Of a DNA stretch of 64,000 nucleotides, positions 26,384 through 35,020 are shown one piece after another (position 1 is the stretch's first letter; each line of letters begins with the position of its first letter). The notes beneath the pieces were generated by a model. It did not search any database, had not been told where the DNA came from, and was given only the letters and a program-made list of their open reading frames with translations. Where the stretch lies: the NCBI RefSeq assembly GCF_000379425.1, contig NZ_KB902183.1:58434-122433 (forward strand). The letters run 5' to 3'. The position numbers and the translations under genes are program-made. This DNA comes from Corynebacterium lubricantis DSM 45231 (GTDB lineage: Bacteria; Actinomycetota; Actinomycetes; Mycobacteriales; Mycobacteriaceae).

Positions 26384-27448
26384 GTGAGAACTGGCAAGAA
26401 GATTTTGGTGGGAGTTTTATCCGTCGTCAGTGTGCTTGCCGTCGCCGCGGTAGGTGTCGGCGGGTGGTACGTGTGGCGCAATGTCACGTGGAATTCACGG
26501 CTTGATCAGCGCGTGGAGCGGGCCGGTTTTGGCGAGCAGCAGGCCACCATTGACGGCGTAAAACTCACCTACGGCGAAAACTCGGACGGAGAAGGAAAGC
26601 CCCCGTTGCTGCTCATTCACGGGCAGGGCAGCACATGGCGCAGCTACCACAAAGTACTCGGTGATTTGGGAAAGAACTTCCACGTCTATGCCGTTGATGT
26701 GCCAGGCCACGGCGGATCCGATCGGATGCCGGGCCAGTACACGGCACCGGAAATGGCGGAGGTGGTTTCTTCCTTTACGTCACAGGTCATCGGTGAGCCG
26801 GCCTATGTTTCTGGGCACTCCTCCGGAGGCCTCATCGCCGCGAGCTTGGCAGCCACCCACCCAGACCTGGTCTCGGGAGTTCTTTTCGAGGATCCGCCCT
26901 TCTTTGCCACCGAGCTTCCGCGGGCCAAGGAAACCTGGAACTGGCAGGATCTGGCCACTTCGGCCCATAATTTTAATGCCGAGGGCGAAAAGGACTGGCC
27001 CGCCTACTACTGGCAGCACCAACGCATGTGGATGTTCTTCGGCGACGGAGCGAAGAACATTATTAACGATGGTTTGAAATATCACGAGAAGCACCCCGAT
27101 CAGCCCATCAACCTTTTTTATATGCCCGGCACCATGGCGGAAATGGCTAGGTGGAGCATGACCTATGACCCCTATTTCGGCGAGGCTTTCTACGATGGGA
27201 CCTGGAATAACGGTGTGGACTTAGACACAACTCTTCAAGCGATCGAAACACCCATCACCTATGTCCACGCGAAGGAAGTGGTCGGCGAAGACGGGATTCT
27301 CCAAGCAGCGGCAAGCAACGAAGAAGCTGCCCGCGCGAAGGCAGCCATGCCGGGGGCCGAGTTCGTCGAAGCCGACACCAGCCACAACTTCCACGGCGAA
27401 GCGCCAGACCAGTTCGTGGAACTGATGCTGGCGCTTGCTGAAAAATAG
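26384..27448 (+). CDS. Alpha/beta hydrolase with N-terminal membrane anchor or signal
   Basis: 354 residues. Residues 5-28 are a hydrophobic signal/anchor (ILVGVLSVVSVLAVAAVGVG). The hydrolase fold shows LLIHGQGSTWRSYH (oxyanion), the nucleophile Ser in VSGHSSGGLIAA, and a late His in DTSHNFHGEAP. It would act outside the cytoplasm on an unknown ester or epoxide-like substrate. The start is GTG 26384 preceded by AAGGGG. Divergent from a TetR regulator, it may respond to its own substrate or to a toxic lipid. It converges on the ABC exporter pair, with stops 5 bases apart. Confidence 0.85.
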   Translation: MRTGKKILVGVLSVVSVLAVAAVGVGGWYVWRNVTWNSRLDQRVERAGFGEQQATIDGVKLTYGENSDGEGKPPLLLIHGQGSTWRSYHKVLGDLGKNFHVYAVDVPGHGGSDRMPGQYTAPEMAEVVSSFTSQVIGEPAYVSGHSSGGLIAASLAATHPDLVSGVLFEDPPFFATELPRAKETWNWQDLATSAHNFNAEGEKDWPAYYWQHQRMWMFFGDGAKNIINDGLKYHEKHPDQPINLFYMPGTMAEMARWSMTYDPYFGEAFYDGTWNNGVDLDTTLQAIETPITYVHAKEVVGEDGILQAAASNEEAARAKAAMPGAEFVEADTSHNFHGEAPDQFVELMLALAEK

Positions 27449-27453
27449 GGAAA

Positions 27454-29397
27454 CTACTCGCCTTCGGCGAACTGCGTCTGGTTCAGACGCCAGTAAGCAC
27501 CTTCCATTGCGATAAGTTCCTCGTGCGTGCCCTGTTCGACGATCTGGCCGTTTTCCATGACCAGGATGAGGTCGGCGTCGCGAATCGTCGATAAGCGGTG
27601 TGCGATGACGAAGCTTGTGCGGTTCGTGCGCAGAGCACCCATGGCCTCCTGGACGAGCACCTCGGTGCGGGTATCCACGGAGCTGGTGGCCTCGTCCAGA
27701 ATGAGCAGGGCGGGCTGAGCCAAAAACGCACGCGCAATGGTGATCAGCTGGCGTTCACCTGCGGAAATGGAACCGCCGTCCTGGTCGATCTCGGTGTGGT
27801 AGCCGTCGGGCAGGGTGTGCACGAAGCGATCCACGTAGGTAGCCTTCGCCGCCTGGATGACCTCCTCATCGGTGGCGTCGAGGCGTCCGTAGCGGATGTT
27901 GTCCATGATGGTGCCCTTAAACAGCACAGCATCCTGGAGCACCATGCCGATCTGAGAACGCAGCTCGGCACGGGTGAGATCCTTCGTATCAATCCCATCG
28001 ATGCGGATCTGGCCCGAATCGATGTCGTAGAAGCGCATGATCAAGTTGACGAGTGTCGTCTTACCCGCACCGGTCGGACCCACGATCGCAGCCGTCTGAC
28101 CAGGTTCAACGCGCAGATTCAGGTCCTGGATCAACGGCTCATCGGTGTAGGAGAAGTTCACGTGGTCGAATTCGACCAGGCCAGTAGCGCGGCCGTCGAA
28201 AGAAACCTTCTCGGTCTCTAGGCTCTGGTCGTCGGCGTCGAGGAACTCAAAGACTCGCTCAGCGGAAGCGACACCGGACTGCACCATCTGCGCCATGCCG
28301 CCGAGCTGACCAAGCGGCTGGTTGAACTCGCGGGAGTACTGGATGAAGGCGGTGGCGTCGCCAAGCGTCAGGGAACCGTTGGCAACCTTGAGCCCGCCGA
28401 ACACCGCAATGGCCACGTACGACAGGTAGGAGATGAACTGCATGATCGGCATCATCATGCCGGAGAGGAACTGCGCCATCGAGGCAGAGGAGAAGAGGTT
28501 CTCATTGCGTCGGTCAAACTCTTCGTGCATGGCCTCGGTCCGGCCGAAGATCTGCACCAGGTTGTGGCCCGAGAAGGTTTCCTCGGTATGACCGTTGAGC
28601 TCACCGGTCGCCTTCCACTGGACGGTGAACTGCTTCTGCGAGCGCGAACCGATAATGCCAATCACCACACCGGTCAGCGGGATAGCCAGAAGTGCCAGCA
28701 ACGCGAGCTGCACGGAAATGGAGAACATCATTACGGTAATTCCGATGATCAAGAAGACAGAATAGAGCAACTGCGCAACGGCCTGCTGCAGTGCCTGCTG
28801 CACGTTATCCATGTCGTTAGTAGTGCGCGAAAGCAGATCGCCGCGCTGGCGGGTATCAAAGTACGACAGAGGCAGCGAGTGGATCTTCGCCTCGACGCGC
28901 TCACGCAGCTTAAACACCACGGCCATGGTCATGCGGTTGAGAATCCGGCCCTGCCAGAGCGTAAACGCACTGGAAAATAGGTACAGCGCCAGCACGAACA
29001 CGATCATCCGAGCAAGCTGCGGGAAGTCGATGCCCACACCCGGAGTCAGATCCATCGCCGAAGCCATGTCAGCGAAGGTGTTCTGCCCATCGGCGCGCAG
29101 GCCCTCGATGACCTGTTCCTTAGACATCCCCGCGGGAAGTTGCTTCGAGATGGCACCCGAGTAGATCACGTCCATGGCCTGGCCAAGAACCTTCGGTGCC
29201 CACACGTTGAGCACAACGGCGGCGACGTTGAAGATCATGACCGCAACCATTTTCCCCTTGTGCTCGCCAAGCAAGCCAAACAGGCGCTTCGCCGACGGCC
29301 AGAATTCCTTCGCCTGACGAGGCGCCGAGCCCGACCATTCGTCGCCAGCAGTCTGTGATTCCAGCTCAGCGAGCTGTTCATCAGTCAGATCACTCAT
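27454..29397 (-). CDS. ABC exporter half-transporter (permease-ATPase fusion), second subunit
   Basis: 647 residues. A charged N-terminal extension of about 30 residues precedes six membrane segments and a nucleotide-binding domain with Walker A GPTGAGKTTL, signature SISAGERQLI (SAGER instead of the usual SGGQR), and Walker B LLILDEATSSVD. It overlaps the partner gene by 8 bases, so the two subunits are translationally coupled and likely form a heterodimeric exporter of the multidrug/lipid type. Substrate unknown. Confidence 0.92.
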   Translation of the reverse strand: MSDLTDEQLAELESQTAGDEWSGSAPRQAKEFWPSAKRLFGLLGEHKGKMVAVMIFNVAAVVLNVWAPKVLGQAMDVIYSGAISKQLPAGMSKEQVIEGLRADGQNTFADMASAMDLTPGVGIDFPQLARMIVFVLALYLFSSAFTLWQGRILNRMTMAVVFKLRERVEAKIHSLPLSYFDTRQRGDLLSRTTNDMDNVQQALQQAVAQLLYSVFLIIGITVMMFSISVQLALLALLAIPLTGVVIGIIGSRSQKQFTVQWKATGELNGHTEETFSGHNLVQIFGRTEAMHEEFDRRNENLFSSASMAQFLSGMMMPIMQFISYLSYVAIAVFGGLKVANGSLTLGDATAFIQYSREFNQPLGQLGGMAQMVQSGVASAERVFEFLDADDQSLETEKVSFDGRATGLVEFDHVNFSYTDEPLIQDLNLRVEPGQTAAIVGPTGAGKTTLVNLIMRFYDIDSGQIRIDGIDTKDLTRAELRSQIGMVLQDAVLFKGTIMDNIRYGRLDATDEEVIQAAKATYVDRFVHTLPDGYHTEIDQDGGSISAGERQLITIARAFLAQPALLILDEATSSVDTRTEVLVQEAMGALRTNRTSFVIAHRLSTIRDADLILVMENGQIVEQGTHEELIAMEGAYWRLNQTQFAEGE

Positions 29398-31105
29398 TGT
29401 GGGCCACCTGGCTTTCTACGATCTCACGGTAGGTTGTGTTGTTTTCAAGGAGTTCATTGTGGGTGCCCTGGCCAACAACTAGACCGTTATCAAACACAAT
29501 GATTTGATCCGCGTCCATGATCGAGGACACGCGCTGCGCCACAATGATCATCGTTGCATCGCTTATCGACGATTTCATCGCCTCCCGGACCAACTGATCA
29601 GTAATCACGTCGAGCGCGGAGAAAGAATCGTCGAAAAGGTAAATCTTCGGCTGAGCAACGATCGTGCGCGCAATGGACAAACGCTGGCGCTGCCCGCCGG
29701 AGACGTTCGTACCGCCCTGGGCAATAGGCATGTCCAGATCGTCGACGAACTTCGCCTGAGCGATGTTGAGCGCGTGCCAGAGCTCCTCGTCGGTAGCGTC
29801 GGGATTCGCCATACGCAGGTTCGAGGCCACCGTGCCCGAGAATAGATACGGCTTTTGCGGGACCAAGGAAACACGTTGGACCAGGTCCTTGCGGGCGATG
29901 TCGGAGACGTTGGTGTCGTCGATAAGCACCTCGCCGCTTGTCGGCGCGTACAGGCGCGGAATCAGTGAAATCAGCGTTGTCTTGCCCGAACCCGTCGATC
30001 CGATGATCGCCGTGGTCGTGCCGGGGTGTGCCTTAAACGAGATGTCCTTGAGCACGGGTTCGTCGGCGCCTGGGTAGCTAAAGCTGACACCCTTGAATTC
30101 GACCTCGCCGCGAGGTGCGCCGAGGACAGCTGGTTCGGTGGGCTCGATGATGGAGGGCTCGTGATTGAGCACTTCGGCGACACGGCGCGCACAGATGATT
30201 GCTCGAGGCAGCATCATGGCCATGAAGGTACCCATCATAACCGAGACCAGAATCTGCAGCAGGTACTGCAGGAATGCCGTGAGCGAGCCGACCTGGACCA
30301 AGCCCTGATCGACGCGTTCGCCGCCAAACCACAGCACGGCGGCAGTAGCGCCATTGAGGACGAGAGTGATCAGCGGTGTCATGAGCACAAACAGGTAACC
30401 GATGCGCAGAGAAACATCAGTCAGATCCTTGTTTGATTCGGTGAAGCGATCTTTCTCGAAGCGCTCACGGCCGAACGCGCGAATCACACGGATGCCGGCG
30501 AGCTGCTCGCGCAGGGTGCCGTTGATGTTGTCAATCTTGTCCTGCATCGATGTGAACAGCGGCATCAACCGGAAGATCAACACCCCGATCACAACAGCGA
30601 GCACAACCACAGAAACCCAGACGAGCCAGGACATACCTGGGTCTTCGCGCTGCGCCATAATGATGCCACCGATACACATGATGGGCACGCTGACCATGAA
30701 GTTCAGGATCATCATGTAGACCATCTGGATTTGCTGCACGTCATTTGTGCTGCGTGTGATCAAGGTGGCCGAACCGAATTTTGCCATGTCCTCGGCAGAG
30801 AACGCGGTGACCTTCCGGTAAACCTGCTTACGCACATCGCGGCCAAGGCCCATCGCTGTACGAGAACCGAACCACACAGCGGCGATTGCGGAGATGACCT
30901 GGATAAACGCGACGCCGAGCATAACGCGCCCGACGCTCCAGATGTGGTCGATGTCGCCTTGGGAGACACCTTGATCAATGATGTCTGCGTTCAGTGACGG
31001 TAGATAGAGTGTGGCAGCGGTGGTGATGGCTTGGAGCACTACCACCGCTAGGACGTATCCCGCATAGGGTTTCGAGCGGGACACAAGGATTCTTAGAAGG
31101 TCCAT
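29390..31105 (-). CDS. ABC exporter half-transporter (permease-ATPase fusion), first subunit
   Basis: 571 residues. Six membrane segments are followed by a nucleotide-binding domain with Walker A GSTGSGKTTL, signature NVSGGQRQRLS, and YLFDDSFSALD in place of the usual LDEATSALD: the residue after the Walker B Asp is Asp-Ser instead of Glu-Ala, which suggests a degenerate catalytic site. In heterodimeric exporters one of the two sites is commonly degenerate, and this subunit supplies it. AAAGGCC lies upstream of ATG 31105. Confidence 0.92.
   Translation of the reverse strand: MDLLRILVSRSKPYAGYVLAVVVLQAITTAATLYLPSLNADIIDQGVSQGDIDHIWSVGRVMLGVAFIQVISAIAAVWFGSRTAMGLGRDVRKQVYRKVTAFSAEDMAKFGSATLITRSTNDVQQIQMVYMMILNFMVSVPIMCIGGIIMAQREDPGMSWLVWVSVVVLAVVIGVLIFRLMPLFTSMQDKIDNINGTLREQLAGIRVIRAFGRERFEKDRFTESNKDLTDVSLRIGYLFVLMTPLITLVLNGATAAVLWFGGERVDQGLVQVGSLTAFLQYLLQILVSVMMGTFMAMMLPRAIICARRVAEVLNHEPSIIEPTEPAVLGAPRGEVEFKGVSFSYPGADEPVLKDISFKAHPGTTTAIIGSTGSGKTTLISLIPRLYAPTSGEVLIDDTNVSDIARKDLVQRVSLVPQKPYLFSGTVASNLRMANPDATDEELWHALNIAQAKFVDDLDMPIAQGGTNVSGGQRQRLSIARTIVAQPKIYLFDDSFSALDVITDQLVREAMKSSISDATMIIVAQRVSSIMDADQIIVFDNGLVVGQGTHNELLENNTTYREIVESQVAHNE
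29561..29572 (+). repeat. Representative of a recurring 12-base word GCTTATCGACGA
   Basis: Exact copies found by eye: 4376-4387 (+), 11666-11677 (+), 29561-29572 (+), 62751-62762 (+), and in reverse at 27585-27596, 29916-29927, 33570-33581, 47216-47227. Eleven-of-twelve copies are at 37068-37079 (-) and 62241-62252 (+). All but perhaps none lie inside genes of unrelated families and in different frames, so protein conservation does not explain them. Confidence 0.6.
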
Positions 31106-31287
31106 GGGTGAGGCCTTTACATTGAAATTATCAAAAGCTAGCCCATTGTAGAAGTTTTTCTAAGTACTTGATAGCCCGGTGCTGCGGGTCACTTGTTCTT
31201 AGCAAATTCCACGTCGGGGCAGTATCGACCACGTTTTTCCAGCTCATGCATTTGCGCAGGTCAAATGTTGATTTGTCAGCTAAATTC

Positions 31288-33204
31288 TCAACGCGGTCGA
31301 TACTGGAATCGACCACGAGGTCTGGTCCATTGATTTCCATTGTACTTGCGGCTGATAAAGATGATTGCGGCGATAATGCCGAGAAGAACGACCACTCCCA
31401 GTCCACCCAGTGCATAGCTCAGCCCATTATTGGATTCTTCGGTTCCGGCTGCTTCGAGCGTGGTGGAGTCAACTGGTTGTGGTGTGGTTTCAGCAGTGGC
31501 GTCCGCGGCACCACCACCTAATGCTGCGAATACTGGGGGATCGACTTCTTCTCCGGCGGCTGCGTTCGCGAGTTCGTACTCGAGGGTGAGAAGCTGATCT
31601 TCCGCGGAGACATCTTCGGTTTCGTTGAAGGGGGCATAGGTGACTGCGAGGTAGTGGGTGCCGCCTAGCCACGCTGATTCAAGCCCAGTGCTGGACAAGT
31701 TGCCGTGGCTAATGGGCGCTTTGTAGGCGAAGGGGTCGAATGTCTCTGAGACTCGCGCAGAAGGATAACGATTCGTGAGGGGCACGCTCGCGCGACCAGG
31801 GTTGAAAGCGTCGAGAACTAAAGCATCTCCCAAGGCAGAGTTACCCTGTTCCTCGGCTTGGTTGAGAGTTGCCCGAATGCCTCCCTGGAGCATTTGCCCG
31901 TAACCGATGGGAACGGAATAAAAGTGCGTTTCACCAGGAACAATATTCGTGGTCACGTTCTGCCCTGCAAGATCTAAAGGAGTCGCATCAATAAACCACG
32001 TGCCAGGGGTGATTGGTTCTGCTTCCTCCTCTGCACTTACTGGCGTGCCAAGTTCTGTCTCTTGGGCGGCAGGAGTAACAGTTGATTGATCGACTTCGCC
32101 GAAACGTCGAATGGTGATCTCGCTTAACAAGTCGGCCCCGTCGCGGTAGTCTCCCCGTCGTTCAATCTCAAGGATTACTTCGGAGGTATCGCAATTAGGG
32201 GTGCCGATTTTCTCCGAAACTAGGGATACGCTTTGAATTCCGCGGAAGTTATTCTCACCGAGGCTGTCGATGTAAGTGCTGCAGCGGTTGCCAGACGGTG
32301 TTTGCGAGTCTGCATTTTCGTGTAGTCGTGGCGTGAGATAGAGGGTTCCTGGATCGTAGGTGACTACCGTGGGCTCAACGACTGTGTTCGAAGCGATGGA
32401 AAGGGATTCTCCTTTTTCTACAGGGATCCGCCAGTAGAGAGACGTGCCACCGGAACCCGAATCGTGAGGATCTGCAGCAGGCGGAATCTTCGTGCTGAAT
32501 TCAGAGACGTTCCGCGGGACCTCCGGCGCAGCATCGATGGCTTCACTACCTTGGATGTCTTGTACCGCGGAGTCATATGCGACGTACTGGCGAGTCGTGG
32601 CCCGCTTCAAGGCATCAATGAGTGAGTCAGCATCAGACGCATCAGCGTAGATGCCACCACCTGATTCGGCGATGCACTCAAGTTCACTGCGGGCTTGCAG
32701 GTCAACATTGAAGCCGATGGCGTTGATGACCAGATTCACACCGGAATCCGACAGGTCGGTGGCAACTTCGCAGATATCCGGTGGGGTGCAATTTGCTAGC
32801 CCGTCGGAGACCAGCACGATGTTGTCGCCTTCGGGAAGCTCGTCTGCCGAATCAATGAGGGCTTTGCCGATCGGGGTGAAGCCACCTGGTTCGAGTGCAG
32901 CAATGGCGGTGGTCAATTCTTCCGAGTTGCCGCGTTCTGGTCCGCGTACGACAGAAACGTCCTGGCAGCCACGTTCGTAAGCGGCCATGTCTTCGCTGGT
33001 GTTGCCACCGTAGTAGGTGAATCCGAGGTCCGTGGAATCGGAGATGTCCTCAATCAGTGTCGTGGCTGCTTGTTTGGCCGCGTCAATGCGGGTTTGTCCA
33101 CCTGCATCGTTTTCACTCATTCAGCCTGAGTTATCCAACACAACCATGGTGGGAGCGCCTTGCGCGTCGGGCCGCTCCGAATCTTGCCCGCTCAACTGAA
33201 GCAT
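31288..33204 (-). pseudogene. von Willebrand factor A domain protein, stop codon inside the MIDAS motif
   Basis: The long open frame 31288-33120 begins abruptly at MSENDAGGQTRIDAAKQAA. Reading upstream in the same frame gives APTMVVLDNSG, then TGA (33123-33121), then MSEND. The VWA metal-site motif D-x-S-x-S would read DNSGS if the TGA were TCA, so the stop replaces the second MIDAS serine. Upstream of that there is a short acidic stretch from ATG 33204 but no signal peptide, although the C-terminus has a membrane anchor (about residues 575-600 of the frame), so the N-terminus also looks lost. The rest of the protein is intact, with the VWA end LVSDGLANCTPPD and IDALKRATTRQ. The intact ancestor was probably an exported, membrane-anchored surface protein. 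Confidence 0.75.
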
Positions 33205-33340
33205 GGGGTGAATTCCCGGGCAGTTTTTGTAGGGAAAGTAGTAGTTCCTACGGTGCCATAGTTGAGAAATTATGCATTTTGGGGCGGGAAATCGTTACAG
33301 TTTTGATACTCGATGTGGTTAAACCCGCCCGCCCGGAAAA

Positions 33341-34693
33341 TTAAGAAACCACCGGCACCGCGCGAGCGTGGGAGATCATCTCCTCCCACTCGACGATCTT
33401 CTTGCGCTCGCGGCCGTAGATCTCGCAGCCCTCGCCGGCGGCGCGCTCGGCACCGTCGAGGCGGTACCAACCCTCCCAGGTGGTGTAGGGAATCTCGCGG
33501 GACTCCAGTAGTTCGATGATCGCGCCGGGATCTTCATGCTTGCGTGGGGTGAGGCGGCCGGCCAGGGCATCGTCGATAAGCATGTCCGTTGTTTCTTTGG
33601 CATCGGACTTGGTGTTGCCGATCAGGCCGATCGGGCCGCGCTTGATCCAACCCGTGGCATAGAGTCCGTCGGCGCCGGTCACGTGGCCGCCGTCGTTCGG
33701 GATGACATTCTTGTCGAAGTCGAAGGGGACACCCGCGACCGGCTCGGAGCGGTAGCCGATGGCGTGGTAGACAGCCTGGACTGGCCACTCGGTGAACTTG
33801 CCGGTGCCCACGACATTGCCCTCGCCGTCGTATTCCTGGCGTTCAGTCTTCAGGCCAACAACCTGGCCGTTGTCCGTGAGCACCTCGACGGGCTCCTCGA
33901 AGAAGTGAATGTGCAGGTTGTGGGGTGCGTCCTTGGGCTCGCGGATGGCGTACTGCTCGATGACCTGGCAGTTGAGGTCGGTGGACTTGTTGGAACGGCG
34001 CGCCTCGACGGACTGATCGTCGTAGTCGATGTCTTCGGGGTCGACGACGACGTTGATGGTGTCGGAAAGGTCGAGCTCCTTGAGTTCCTTCGGCGTGAAC
34101 TTTGCCTGCGCGGGGCCGCGGCGGCCGAACATATGGACCTCCTCGGCCTGGTTCTTTGCCAGGGAGTCGTAGACGTTGTCGGGGATCTCGGTGACCAGGA
34201 GTTCGTCGCCGGTCTTGGCCAGGATGCGCGCGATGTCAAGGCCGACGTTGCCTACGCCGATGACAGCGACCTGACGAGCCGAGAGATCCCAGTCGCGGTC
34301 AAAGCGAGGGTTGCCGTCGTAGAAACCGACGAATTCGCCGGCACCGATGGAGTGCTCGCCGCCGGGGATGGTCAGGGCCTTATCGCGCACGGCGCCGGTA
34401 GAGATGACGATGGCGTCGTAGTATTCGCGCAGCTCATCGATGGTGATGTCACGACCGACGGTGGTGTTGCCGATCAGGCGCAGGCGGGGCTTGTCCAACA
34501 CATTGTGAAGGCTCTTGACAATGCCCTTGATGCGCGGGTGGTCAGGGGCAACGCCGTAGCGGATGAGGCCGAAGGGGGCGGGCATCTGCTCGAAAAGGTC
34601 AACGTAGATGTCGTGTTCTTCGTGGCGGATCAGAAGATCTGAAGCATAAATACCAGCGGGGCCGGCTCCAATAACTGCAACGCGCAAACTCAT
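33341..34693 (-). CDS. fpr2: Ferredoxin/ferredoxin-NADP reductase, sulfur-assimilation type (Fpr2/FprA)
   Basis: 450 residues. FAD-binding RVAVIGAGPAGIYASDLL at the N-terminus, the NADPH-binding GVGNVGLDIARIL in the middle and ATGWIKRGPIGLIGNTKSDA near the C-terminus match the adrenodoxin-reductase-like FprA/Fpr2 family. It would pass electrons from NADPH to ferredoxin for the divergent ferredoxin-dependent sulfite reductase. An exact McbR-type operator lies 37 bases upstream of the start, which supports co-regulation with the cys genes. The broken VWA gene lies downstream. Confidence 0.92.
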   Translation of the reverse strand: MSLRVAVIGAGPAGIYASDLLIRHEEHDIYVDLFEQMPAPFGLIRYGVAPDHPRIKGIVKSLHNVLDKPRLRLIGNTTVGRDITIDELREYYDAIVISTGAVRDKALTIPGGEHSIGAGEFVGFYDGNPRFDRDWDLSARQVAVIGVGNVGLDIARILAKTGDELLVTEIPDNVYDSLAKNQAEEVHMFGRRGPAQAKFTPKELKELDLSDTINVVVDPEDIDYDDQSVEARRSNKSTDLNCQVIEQYAIREPKDAPHNLHIHFFEEPVEVLTDNGQVVGLKTERQEYDGEGNVVGTGKFTEWPVQAVYHAIGYRSEPVAGVPFDFDKNVIPNDGGHVTGADGLYATGWIKRGPIGLIGNTKSDAKETTDMLIDDALAGRLTPRKHEDPGAIIELLESREIPYTTWEGWYRLDGAERAAGEGCEIYGRERKKIVEWEEMISHARAVPVVS

Positions 34694-35020
34694 GTGGGCG
34701 TCCTTTCGGTATGAAGGGGAAACAATTGCTAGACAACTTGGTCTAAATTAATAGCATTGATTCTAGAGAATGCAAAGTATTTGCCCTGGATTAAATTCAT
34801 TCCATTAGGTGAAGATGTATTACATTCATGCATGTAAGCCCAGTTCAAAGTACGTAAATAGCTATGAATATTTTTAGACCTATTGCACTAGACCGATTTG
34901 TACGGTTAGTGTTCTGCAAGAACCTTCCGGGTTGGAAGAAAAATAGACCAAGCAGTTCATAACACGTCCAAAACTGTGGTGCTTGAGCACCGAACCCCAA
35001 GCATCGCTAAGGAGCCTGAG
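34694..35020. promoter_or_regulatory. Divergent control region of fpr2 and the cys operon
   Basis: About 327 AT-rich bases between fpr2 and cysI. It contains the McbR-type operator at 34730-34745 and three further TAGACC half-sites (34875-34880, 34889-34894, 34944-34949), the first two spaced 14 bases apart in the same direction. AAGGAG (35008-35013) precedes ATG 35021. The three half-sites on the cysI side could serve McbR or another sulfur regulator such as CysR or SsuR. Confidence 0.6.
34730..34745. promoter_or_regulatory. McbR-type operator
   Basis: TAGACAACTTGGTCTA is an exact match to the TAGAC-N6-GTCTA consensus reported for the methionine/cysteine repressor McbR of Corynebacterium glutamicum. 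It lies 37 bases before the fpr2 start, in a position that could block its promoter. Confidence 0.8.

Noticed and set aside
31131..31415. 95-codon minus-strand frame at the end of the VWA pseudogene
   Set aside because: No family features and mostly overlapping the VWA C-terminus in another frame.
33121..33123. TGA in the VWA gene as selenocysteine
   Set aside because: The position is normally Ser, not Cys, and no selenocysteine insertion structure or selD/selA genes are seen here.
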